This document shows positions 1 through 7,400 of a stretch of 9,011 nt of DNA, one piece after another; position 1 is the stretch's first letter, and every line of letters starts with the position of its first letter. Both the position numbers and the translations under genes were made by a program. This DNA is from Bordetella parapertussis (GTDB lineage Bacteria; Pseudomonadota; Gammaproteobacteria; Burkholderiales; Burkholderiaceae_D): assembly GCA_945867725.1 (NCBI GenBank), contig CAMBJI010000062.1, positions 1 through 9,011 on the forward strand, given 5' to 3'. A model generated the notes under the pieces. It saw only the letters and a program-made list of their open reading frames with translations. It was not told where the DNA came from and did not search any database.

Positions 1-2
1 GC

Positions 3-137
3 AAAGACATACTGAATTTCCTGATCGGTCTCAGCCCTGAAGTCTACCTTATCCAACAGCAAAATCTGACACGTGACTGCCACTCATTTTCAAGAAAACC
101 CACTGGATTCACTGACGGTCATTATCGTTACGTATAA
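3..137 (+). CDS. Possible 3' end of an upstream gene (partial, unidentified)
   Basis: One + strand frame is open from the left edge to a TAA at 135-137, giving about 44 residues, beginning KDILNFLIGLSPEVYL and ending GHYRYV. The other two + frames close at 13-15 and 38-40, so any gene entering from the left on this strand ends at one of these three stops. If this frame is real it overlaps the glycosyltransferase start by 65 bases, which is long but possible in a polysaccharide cluster. I recognise no domain in the fragment. The early part reads like a protein (hydrophobic, then charged), while the last 20 residues sit over the next gene and may be noise. Confidence 0.22.
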   Translation, partial: KDILNFLIGLSPEVYLIQQQNLTRDCHSFSRKPTGFTDGHYRYV

Positions 138-936
138 CAGCGCCCATTGCATGGAAGCTCTCGCACCATCATTAAAAGGGTTACCTCATTTAATTTTTGT
201 GGACAATGCGTCCACCGACAACACCGCAAAGAAAATCACGGAATTATTTCCAAACGCACAGTTGTTATCGAACGATAAAAACAAAGGTTTTGGAGCGGCT
301 AACAATCGCGCACTCCAACAAACCACCACCCCATACGCTCTGATATTAAATCCAGACACCTTACCTGACTCTGATTTTTTTGGAAAAATGATACTGGCTG
401 CTGAGCAATTTCCAGATGCCGCGATGGTCGCGCCGCAACTCATAGACAGAAACGACGCGGATGAAATCAACTATCGGTGGCCCGGCTCTGAATGGGTTTC
501 AAAAGGTTGTGGCGCCGACGGACCCTGCTGCGTTGGATTTTTATGCGGGGCAGCCATACTTCTGAATATGAAAAATATGCAGCGAATCGGATTCTTTGAT
601 GAAGATTTCTTTTTGTATTACGAAGATGAAGATCTTTCGCAACGCGCATTCAACAAAAAACTTCCGATGGTTGTCGTACCCCAGGTCAAATTAAAACATT
701 TATCGCGCGGCTCGGTAAAAGGGCCGGCACCGCTGCTGTCCGAGTTTTTGCGCGGTTTCCATCATGCACAATCAAAAATTTTATTTGAAAAAAAACATGG
801 GAAAAAAGCAAACTGGTTGCGATGGAAGACGCTGGGATTGGCTTTATTGTCGCTGCCGTTGAGATTGTTGGTACCTCAGCCAAAATACATTGCGCGGCTA
901 CTTGGTAGGACCGTTGGCTTGATACGAGCTTCTTGA
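73..936 (+). CDS. Family 2 glycosyltransferase (rhamnosyltransferase-like), surface polysaccharide synthesis
   Basis: A 287-residue GT-A fold glycosyltransferase that should move a sugar from a nucleotide-sugar donor onto a growing LPS or exopolysaccharide chain at the cytoplasmic face of the inner membrane. Visible motifs, in order: the first beta strand VIIVTYNS (residues 16-23), DNASTDNT (44-51), the KGFGAANN loop (about 71-78), NPDT (93-96) standing in for the metal-binding DXD, LCGAAILL (157-164), and the acceptor-side FDEDFFLYYEDEDLSQRA (175-192). This arrangement is typical of WbbL/RfbF-type enzymes; donor and acceptor cannot be read from sequence. The C-terminal third (about 240-275) is basic and hydrophobic, suggesting membrane association. 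GTG at 73 is the only plausible start: an in-frame stop lies at 67-69, no ATG occurs before the first motif, and no clear Shine-Dalgarno is seen. GC is lower (about 40-45% in sampled lines) than in dnaE, as is common for polysaccharide genes. Confidence 0.9.
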   Translation: MTATHFQENPLDSLTVIIVTYNSAHCMEALAPSLKGLPHLIFVDNASTDNTAKKITELFPNAQLLSNDKNKGFGAANNRALQQTTTPYALILNPDTLPDSDFFGKMILAAEQFPDAAMVAPQLIDRNDADEINYRWPGSEWVSKGCGADGPCCVGFLCGAAILLNMKNMQRIGFFDEDFFLYYEDEDLSQRAFNKKLPMVVVPQVKLKHLSRGSVKGPAPLLSEFLRGFHHAQSKILFEKKHGKKANWLRWKTLGLALLSLPLRLLVPQPKYIARLLGRTVGLIRAS

Positions 937-941
937 GTGAA

Positions 942-1910
942 TCAGCCACGCTGGCGATGCCAAGCGACCGCCGTTTCCAGAATGTGATTTAAATTACTAG
1001 CCTCTGGCCGCCATCCAAGAATAGATTCCGCCAGCGAGGAATCTGCGACGAGCTCAGCGGGATCACCATCACGCCTCGGCGCGTCAATCGTTGGTACTTC
1101 ATTACCCATCGCATTGAGTGCACTCAAAATCTCTCTAACCGAGTATCCGCATCCCGTACCGAGATTGAGCGCGATAGAACCACCACCGTTTAGCAAATAA
1201 TCGATTGAAAGTTTATGTGCCGAAGCCAGATCATTAACGTGAATATAATCCCGCACTGCTGTGCCATCAGCCGTCGGAAAATCACTACCAAAAACAGATA
1301 GCGGCGAACCTCCAAGCGCAGCCCGAATCGCAAGTGGGATCAGATGAGTCTCAGGATCATGTCGTTCCCCTAAATTTCCATCAGGGTCAGCACCTGCTGC
1401 ATTAAAGTATCTCAGCGAAACATAGGACAAGTCAGAGGACGCCGACAGATCTTCGAGGAGATTCTCAATGAGCAACTTGGAACGCCCATACGGATTGATC
1501 GGATTACGCAGGGACGATTCTTTGATTGGAACAACATCAGGCAAGCCATATACGGCGCACGTGCTGGAAAAGACTATTTTATTTACATAACCGGCACGCA
1601 TAGCAGATACCAGTGAAAGCGTGGCACCGATGTTATTGTCGTAATACTTTAAGGGGTCGCGAACGGATTCACCTACTGCAGAAAATGCAGCGAAATGAAC
1701 CACAGCCTCCGGACTGTAACGACGCATTACCTCCGTCAATGCTGAAGTATCTCGCAAATCGAGTACTTCCAAAGGCCCCCATTGCACCGCCTCCGTAAAA
1801 CCGGTAGAGAGGTTGTCGACAGAAACCGGAAGATACCCGTGCGATGCAAGCCATTTGCACGTATGAGAGCCAATGTAGCCAGCGCCGCCAGTGACGATGA
1901 TTGTCTTCAT
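942..1910 (-). CDS. galE: UDP-glucose 4-epimerase
   Basis: Interconverts UDP-glucose and UDP-galactose in the cytosol using bound NAD+, supplying galactose for LPS core, O-antigen or exopolysaccharide. It is an extended short-chain dehydrogenase of 322 residues, slightly shorter than the 338 of E. coli GalE. Seen: the NAD-binding TGGAGYIGSH (7-16), VDNLSTG (31-37), VHFAAFSAVGES (71-82), FSSTCAVYG (114-122) with Thr117 at the catalytic Ser/Thr position, the catalytic YGRSK (Tyr141, Lys145), LRYFNAAGADPDG (166-178), and VRDYIHVNDLA (219-229). By alignment from memory, the position of E. coli Tyr299, which limits the sugar pocket, is Leu287, so activity on UDP-GlcNAc is not excluded. I start at the ATG (1908-1910) rather than the adjacent upstream TTG (1911-1913), because MKTIIVTGG is the usual GalE N-terminus. 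No strong Shine-Dalgarno is visible. It converges on the glycosyltransferase with 5 bases between stop codons. Confidence 0.95.
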   Translation of the reverse strand: MKTIIVTGGAGYIGSHTCKWLASHGYLPVSVDNLSTGFTEAVQWGPLEVLDLRDTSALTEVMRRYSPEAVVHFAAFSAVGESVRDPLKYYDNNIGATLSLVSAMRAGYVNKIVFSSTCAVYGLPDVVPIKESSLRNPINPYGRSKLLIENLLEDLSASSDLSYVSLRYFNAAGADPDGNLGERHDPETHLIPLAIRAALGGSPLSVFGSDFPTADGTAVRDYIHVNDLASAHKLSIDYLLNGGGSIALNLGTGCGYSVREILSALNAMGNEVPTIDAPRRDGDPAELVADSSLAESILGWRPEASNLNHILETAVAWHRQRG

Positions 1911-1980
1911 CAATGTTCAATATCAAGAATTTTCAATTTTCGCTTACCACTGAATAATTTTCGCGAATTCTCATCTAAAG

Positions 1981-2009
1981 ATTATGCTTAAGTTTTGAGA
2001 TAATTTAAG
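1981..2009 (-). promoter_or_regulatory. Candidate galE promoter (weak -35, good -10)
   Basis: Read on the - strand, CATAAT (1986 down to 1981) matches five of six bases of the sigma-70 -10 box. CTTAAA (2009 down to 2004) lies exactly 17 bases upstream but matches only three of six bases of the -35 box. Transcription would begin near 1974 and leave a leader of about 64 bases before the galE ATG. The AT-rich context makes chance matches common, so this is a candidate only. Confidence 0.3.
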
Positions 2010-2010
2010 C
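1986..2010. repeat. Inverted repeat (GCTTAA/TTAAGC), possible operator
   Basis: GCTTAA at 1986-1991 is the exact reverse complement of TTAAGC at 2005-2010. A further G-T wobble pair inside makes seven pairs around an 11-base loop if folded. The arms are about 19 bases apart centre to centre, close to two helical turns, which fits a dimeric regulator. The repeat spans the -35 to -10 interval of the candidate galE promoter. The AT-rich stem makes a terminator unlikely, and no + strand gene ends here. Confidence 0.35.
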
Positions 2011-2100
2011 CAATTTCATCCATTTTTTTAATAAGCAGTATCGATTAGCCATTATCCGCAACTTCGATCGCTCATACTACTCCCATGTATTCCGTACACA

Positions 2101-2565
2101 TTATAAAAAAATAAAAACCGAAAAATTCTCAGTATTACTAAAAACGGCATACATTTGGTTTACTCTCGAGAGCCGCCCTATCAAATAAAACTCCGCATTC
2201 AGCCGCATCGATGTCACATTCGTCATCCGGTTCCACAATCCAAAAAATGCTGTAATCGCAGCAATATCCCAGATATCCAGATCATCAAATCCGTGCATAC
2301 GCAACGCAACATGGTCGAAATTCGTAATTGACTGCGAATCTAGGCATATCTTGATCGCGTAATCCAGCATAGCTTTTTGTCTGAGCGCGATATCCGCCTT
2401 GTGATGATTAACCGCTACCTGATCTACTGTCAGCGGATTTTTTGCATATATGCGCAATAAGGCCCGATGGGCAACCACACAGTAAAGAAAGTTACTTTTA
2501 GTACTGGTCGCAATCACAATCATTTCGCGGTCTGCCTTGCTCAGGCTACCACTTTCCTTTGGCAT
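2101..2565 (-). pseudogene. 3' fragment of the AhpD-like gene (154 codons), possible reinitiated ORF
   Basis: This frame opens at the ATG (2563-2565) that overlaps the upstream TAA as TAATG, so ribosomes finishing the first fragment could restart here. It holds most of the helical CMD core: SKADREMIVIATS (residues 9-21), the active-site helix with Phe26, Cys29 and His33, and DIWDIAAITAFFGLWNRM (97-114). Relatives, as I remember them, end soon after the GRLSR-like segment (residues 130-134). Here the frame continues for another 20 low-complexity residues (VNQMYAVF...FIFL) to a TAA at 2101-2103. A TAA lies one base out of frame immediately after Arg134 (2160-2162), suggesting a second small indel. 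Without the first CXXC cysteine, peroxidase or disulfide activity is doubtful. Confidence 0.55.
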
Positions 2566-2747
2566 TAGCGCACGTGATATTCAGAGAACACCCGAAACTC
2601 TTCAGACCGATTAGCAAGTACGAGGAATACATTGGACACAACCCCAACTTTTTCTTGTACAGCGAGAATTTTTTCTCGAATATCGATAGGCATATCTACA
2701 ATCTCGGGCAATAGAAAGCGAAAAATAGGTAACGCATCGTTAATCAT
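2565..2747 (-). pseudogene. 5' fragment of the AhpD-like gene (60 codons)
   Basis: Starts at ATG 2745-2747; the TTG just upstream is in frame but lies inside the msbA stop region. It encodes MINDALPIFRFLLPE, then DIREKILAVQEK and SEEFRVFSEYH, a good match to the first quarter of the family, then runs out of frame through Val-Arg to TAA (2565-2567). On its own it lacks the catalytic helix pair and should not be an enzyme. Confidence 0.7.
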
Positions 2748-4480
2748 CAAGATTCTCTTGAAAACTGCAAGTGATAAAGGTGGGCATACGCGCCGTTAGC
2801 TGTAAGCAGTTGAGTATGGCTACCGACTTCTACGATCCGACCATCTTGCAAAACAACGATGCGATCAGCATGCTCAATCGTGGACAAACGATGCGCAATC
2901 ACCAGCGTGGTTCGTCCCTGCATCAAGGTATCCAGTGCCATTTGCACAGCGCGCTCAGATTCGGTATCCAGCGCCGACGTGGCTTCATCAAGAATCAAGA
3001 TCGGCGCATTTTTGTAAATCGCCCGGGCGATCGCCAGCCGCTGCCGCTGACCGCCTGATAAACGCATACCATTGTCACCTATCTGCGTATCAAGACCTTC
3101 AGGTAATGCCGCAATCACCTCACTGAGATGAGCCGACTGTGCAGCAGCCTCAATACGCGCACGATCAGGATGATCATCACCATAGGCGATATTCGCTGCA
3201 ACCGTGTCGTCAAACAAAACCACGTTCTGACTGACCATCGCCATCTGGGCACGCAGGCTGGTCAGCGCAATATCAGCGATAGACACGCCATCGAGCAAGA
3301 TGCGGCCTTCGGATACGGGATAAAACTCTGGGACGAGATTGACCAGCGTGCTCTTGCCTCCGCCGGACATGCCAACTAGCGCAATGGTTTCACCCGGCTC
3401 AATGCTTAGCGAAATATTCGACAGCGCCGCCTGTTTCTCGTCGGGATACGTGAAGCTGACCTGCTCGAACGTCAGTCGTCCTGCGACACGCTGACTGAGT
3501 ATTTTTCCGTTCGTGCGCTCCGGCGCCGCGTCGATAAGACCGAATACGACTTCACCTGCAGCCAGCCCGCGTTGCAGCGGTCCGTTAATGGCCGCCAGGT
3601 GTTTTAATGGCGTGAGCGTCATTAGCATGGCTGTAATGAACGAAGCAAAACCGCCCACGGTCATACCACCATCACCCGTCTGAGAGAGCGCAATCACAAT
3701 GATGACGGAGATGGAAAACGAATTCAGAAACTGCGTAATCGGCTCCGTCGTGGCCATGGTGCTCGCCATGCGAATCATGAAACCACGCAGGCGCTCAGAA
3801 CGATGCTCAAAGCGTTTGGCTTCATAAGTCTGCCCACCAAACAACTTGATCACATGCCGCGCTCGCGTAGTCTCTTCGATAGTCTGCATCAGCTCAGCGT
3901 TGATTTCCTGGTTTTGCGAAATCAGCCGTTTGAGTCGACGTGCAGTCAGCCTGATCACCAGCGCGATCAAAGGCACCAGCACAATCGTGACCAGTGTGAG
4001 CTTCCAGTTCAGCCAGAACAAATAACCAAGCAAGCCGACCACAGTGAGACTATCCCGCACAAGCACAACCAGAAGACTGCGCAACATATCGAGAATTTGC
4101 TGCACTTCGACCATCATGGTGTTAATGACGTGGCCAGTCGAGTGCTCTCGATAGAAGCCTAGTGACACGTCCAGCAGGCGATTGAACATCTGCTGTCGCA
4201 AGTGCGACATTAGGCGTCCCGATATCCACGCCATCATGTAACTGGTGGTGAAGGTGGAAAGTCCACGAATCAAAAAAATACCAATGACAAATAGCGGTAC
4301 CAGCCACAGGGAAAACGTATGGGCCTGAGAAAAACCCTTGTCCAGCAATAGCTTCATCATCGCGGCCACCGCTGGCTCGGTCGCTGCGGTGACAATCATG
4401 CCGCCGAGCGCAAGCATCAGCCGGCCCTTGTAGGGCTTCAGCAAACCAACGATGCGTTTAAACGTGTGTGTCAGACTCAT
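2747..4480 (-). CDS. msbA: Lipid A export ABC transporter, permease/ATP-binding protein MsbA
   Basis: A 577-residue half-transporter that works as a homodimer in the inner membrane and flips lipid A-core from the cytoplasmic to the periplasmic leaflet, feeding the Lpt pathway. The N-terminal transmembrane domain (about 20-310) has roughly six hydrophobic segments, including about 20-45, 56-80, 134-155, 160-180 and 250-290. The nucleotide-binding domain (about 335-577) is complete: Walker A GMSGGGKST (370-378), Q-loop Gln418 in VSQNVVLFDDTV, signature LSGGQRQRLAIARA (474-487), Walker B ILILDEATSALD (494-505) and H-loop His530 in IAHRLST. Length and spacing match MsbA (582 in E. coli), and the N-terminal KRIVGLLKPYK is typical. 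Its ATG shares one base with the dnaE stop (TGATG), and its own stop shares one base with the AhpD-like ATG, so translation is probably coupled. No independent promoter is evident. A different lipid or peptide exporter of the same subfamily is the only real alternative. Confidence 0.93.
   Translation of the reverse strand: MSLTHTFKRIVGLLKPYKGRLMLALGGMIVTAATEPAVAAMMKLLLDKGFSQAHTFSLWLVPLFVIGIFLIRGLSTFTTSYMMAWISGRLMSHLRQQMFNRLLDVSLGFYREHSTGHVINTMMVEVQQILDMLRSLLVVLVRDSLTVVGLLGYLFWLNWKLTLVTIVLVPLIALVIRLTARRLKRLISQNQEINAELMQTIEETTRARHVIKLFGGQTYEAKRFEHRSERLRGFMIRMASTMATTEPITQFLNSFSISVIIVIALSQTGDGGMTVGGFASFITAMLMTLTPLKHLAAINGPLQRGLAAGEVVFGLIDAAPERTNGKILSQRVAGRLTFEQVSFTYPDEKQAALSNISLSIEPGETIALVGMSGGGKSTLVNLVPEFYPVSEGRILLDGVSIADIALTSLRAQMAMVSQNVVLFDDTVAANIAYGDDHPDRARIEAAAQSAHLSEVIAALPEGLDTQIGDNGMRLSGGQRQRLAIARAIYKNAPILILDEATSALDTESERAVQMALDTLMQGRTTLVIAHRLSTIEHADRIVVLQDGRIVEVGSHTQLLTANGAYAHLYHLQFSRES
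2748..2760 (-). promoter_or_regulatory. Weak ribosome binding site inside a small inverted repeat, before the AhpD-like start
   Basis: Read on the - strand, the last msbA codons form CAAGAGAATCTTG, a perfect five-base inverted repeat with a three-base loop directly before the ATG. It includes AAGAG, a weak Shine-Dalgarno match about 7 bases from the start. Pairing of the arms would bury that site. The repeat is short and may be accidental. Confidence 0.3.
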
Positions 4481-4482
4481 CA
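4478..4482 (-). promoter_or_regulatory. TGATG stop/start overlap between dnaE and msbA
   Basis: On the - strand the dnaE stop TGA (4482-4480) and the msbA start ATG (4480-4478) share one base. There is no convincing Shine-Dalgarno in the preceding 20 bases, so reinitiation by ribosomes leaving dnaE is the likely way msbA is translated. The same TGATG form recurs at 2749-2745 between msbA and the AhpD-like gene. Confidence 0.75.
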
Positions 4483-7400
4483 GTATTCAAACCACACATT
4501 ATCGGGACTGAGCCATTCGGATAGACGCGCCCTGAGATTATCGTCGGCACGAACCCGCCACTCATCCGACAAGCGAAGCTCAGCAAGGGCGCCATTTTTC
4601 ATGTACTGCACGACGATGGGGCAGGAGGCCTCGATTTGCTGGAATGGTTGGATCAGCTCGCGCAAACGCGCAGCATCGGCCTGACCATTCATTGATAAGC
4701 GCACTGACTTCACAAAGCTTGCGCGCGTAGCGGCGATATCCATCACCTTGTCTGCTGTAATACGCAAACCGCCGGAGAAGCGATCTTCTGAAACTTTCCC
4801 CTGAACCGCAAGAAATTCATCTTCGCGAAACAACGCGCGGTTCGCCTCGTAGGTCTCACTGTAGACCGTAACTTCCACCTGTGCCCCACCATCATCGAGC
4901 GTTACGATCATCATCCTTCCACGCTGCGTCATTTGAGAGCGCAGCGCAGAAACAATGCCGGCCATCAAACGCGGCTCGCGTGAGGGCGCGAGATCGGAAA
5001 GTCGCGTGCGGATGAATTTCCTGACTTCCTCTGCATACGCATGGAACAAATGACCTGACAGATAAAAACCCAATGCAGCTTTTTCTTCGGTGAGTTTTTG
5101 CTTATCATTCCAAGGTGGGGCTTTGACGTAGTCAGGCGCATCATCAAAACCACTGTCAGCACTTTCAAACAAACCAACCTGATTAGCCGCTGCTTCAGCC
5201 TGCTCTGCGCAATCCATGGCAAGACCGACCGAGGCCAGCAAGATACCTCGATTGACGCCCAGCGAATCGAAAGCACCAGCACGAATCAGAGATTCGATCG
5301 TTCGACGATTGATCTGCCGCTTGTCGACGCGTTTAACGAAATCAAACAAGTCAGTAAATGGCTGGCCCTGACGCGCAGCGATGATGGCTTCAATCGCATT
5401 GTGCCCTGTGCCTTTGATGGCGCCGAGACCATAACGAATCTTGGTCGATTTCTGTCCTGGCTCCGCTTCGGGTACAGGTGTGAACCGATAGACCGATAAA
5501 TTGATATCGGGTGGCAGCAACGTGAGCCCACAGTTCACGGCTGCATCTTCAACCAAGATCTTGATCTTGTCGGTGTCATCCATCGCCAGCGACAAGTTGG
5601 CCGCCATGAAGGCCGACGTATGATGCGTTTTCAGATAAGCGGTGTGATACGACAGCAAGGCATACGCAGCAGCATGCGACTTGTTGAAGCCATAGCCGGC
5701 GAACTTTTCCATTAGATCGAAAATCTCGTCAGCCTTTTGCTCGACCAGACCATTTTTTTTAGCACCGTCCCGGAAAATCTGCCGGTGCTGCGCCATCTCT
5801 TCGGGCTTTTTCTTGCCCATCGCACGTCGCAGCAAATCAGCGCCACCTAATGAGTAGCCGCCGATCACCTGCGCCATCTGCATCACCTGCTCCTGATAGA
5901 CCATGATGCCGTAGGTCTCGGAGAGAATGTCTTCGGTACGCGGATCGGGATAGTCGAATCGCTCGCCATGCTTACGGCGGCAAAAATCAGGTATCAGATC
6001 CATAGGACCCGGACGATACAAGGCCACCAAGGCGATGATGTCTTCGAAACGATCAGGACGCGCGTCTTTTAGCATGCCCTGCATACCGCGACTTTCAAGC
6101 TGAAACACAGCAACGGTTTTTGCCGCCGTCAGTAGCTGATAGGTAGGGCGATCTGTCAGTGGTATGCGTTCAAGACTGAAATCGGCCATCGCCGGATCGA
6201 GCTGGCGTATGTAGTTCACCGCCCGATCAAGAATCGTCAGCGTCGTCAGTCCAAGAAAGTCGAACTTCACCAGACCCATGGCCTCGACATCATCTTTATC
6301 GAACTGCGATATCACACCACCGTCCACACCCTGGGTGTACAAGGGACAAAAATCTGTCAGCTTGCCTGGTGCAATCAGCACGCCACCCGCGTGCATACCG
6401 ACATTGCGTGCGATGCCTTCAACTTGCTGCGCGAGCTCGAGCAGCTGACGAACTTCTTCTTCGTTATCGCGGCGTTCTTTGAGCAGAGGTTCTTCTTCGA
6501 GCGCATCGGCAATCGTCACCAGCTTGCCGGGCTTGAAGGGAATCAGCTTGGAAATTCCATCGCAAAAGTTGTAACCAAAATCAAGCACGCGACCCACATC
6601 ACGAACCGCACCCTTGGCCGCCATGGTGCCGAAGGTGGCGATCTGGGACACCGCTTCCTTACCGTAGCGTTCCTTCACATACTGAATCACGCGGTCACGG
6701 CCTTCCTGACAGAAATCAATATCGAAGTCAGGCATGGAGACGCGGTCTGGATTGAGGAAGCGCTCGAACAGCAAGTTGTATTCCAGTGGATCGAGATCCG
6801 TAATCGACAACGCGTAGGCCACCAGTGAGCCGGCACCCGAACCTCGACCCGGGCCGACAGGTACGCCATGGGTCTTCGCCCAATGAATGAAATCAGCGAC
6901 GATTAAGAAGTAGCCGGGGAAGCCCATCGCGATGATGGTGTCAGTTTCGAATGTCAGTCGCGACACATAGCGTTCGCGCACTTCTTCACGTTTCTCAGCG
7001 TCTGGATAGAGTTGCTGCAAGCGCTGTTCAAGACAAGCCCTCGCCTGAGCCACCAGAAAATCGCCAATGCTCATGCCACCAGGCGTCGGGAAGTCGGGTA
7101 GTTGAGCTTTACCCAGTTCCAGTGTGAGATTGCAGCGTTGCGCAATGATGGCGCTGTTTTGTAAAGCAGCCGGCAGATCGGCAAATAGCTCGGCCATCTC
7201 TGCTTGCGTCTTGAAATACTGTTCTGGCGTGAAGCGTTTCGGGCGTCGTGTATTGGCGAGAATTTCACCTTCGGCGATACAGGTACGCGCTTCATGCGCA
7301 GTAAATTCTTTTTTGTGCAGGAACTGCACCGGATGCGTGGCGACCACGGGCAATTGAAGTTTGGCTGCCAATTGCGTGAACTGCCGCAGCAAATTTTCCT

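Larger units (their letters stand above)
1911..2100. other. Intergenic region upstream of galE
   Basis: This AT-rich stretch of 190 bases separates galE from the broken AhpD-like gene and holds no credible coding frame. It contains the promoter candidate and inverted repeat described separately, and repeated AATTTTC words at 1928-1934, 1935-1941 and 1956-1962. On the - strand the operon's 3' side has T-rich tracts (complement of the A-run at about 2104-2110) but no convincing GC-rich hairpin before them, so it is unclear whether transcription from dnaE-msbA stops here or continues into galE. Confidence 0.6.
2101..2747 (-). pseudogene. Frameshifted AhpD-like (carboxymuconolactone decarboxylase family) peroxidase-related gene
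   Basis: Two - strand frames together rebuild one protein of the 'uncharacterized peroxidase-related enzyme' type in the AhpD/CMD superfamily, normally about 190 residues. The N-terminal piece carries DIREKILAVQEK and NVFLVLA; the C-terminal piece carries SKADREMIVIATS, LYCVVAHRA, KNPLTVDQVA, GFDDLDIWDIAAI and AEFYLIGRLSR. At the junction the family reads YHDALM; here TAT CAC G-T GCG CTA ATG lacks one base between 2572 and 2573 (an A, turning GAT into GT), which gives a premature TAA at 2565-2567. The CXXCXXXH active site is also damaged: Phe (codon 2488-2490) replaces the first Cys, while Cys (2479-2481) and His remain. The following Gly is Arg (2464-2466). The start ATG (2745-2747) overlaps the msbA stop as TGATG, so the gene once belonged to the dnaE-msbA operon. 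A sequencing error could explain the frameshift but not the Cys change. Confidence 0.78.

Noticed and set aside
1986..2030. Intrinsic terminator made of the TTAAGC inverted repeat and the following T-run
   Set aside because: The stem is AT-rich, the T-run on the + strand starts about 12 bases after the stem, and no + strand gene ends there.
2563..2580. Programmed ribosomal frameshift in the AhpD-like gene
   Set aside because: No slippery heptamer or downstream hairpin is seen at the junction, the family is not known for recoding, and the active site is damaged as well.
3803..4162. 119-codon + strand frame opposite msbA
   Set aside because: It is antisense to the msbA membrane domain and its His/Gln-rich translation is a typical complement artefact.
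6391..6828. 145-codon + strand frame inside dnaE
   Set aside because: It is antisense to the conserved polymerase core of dnaE, has no recognisable domain, and reads as a mirror of dnaE codon bias.
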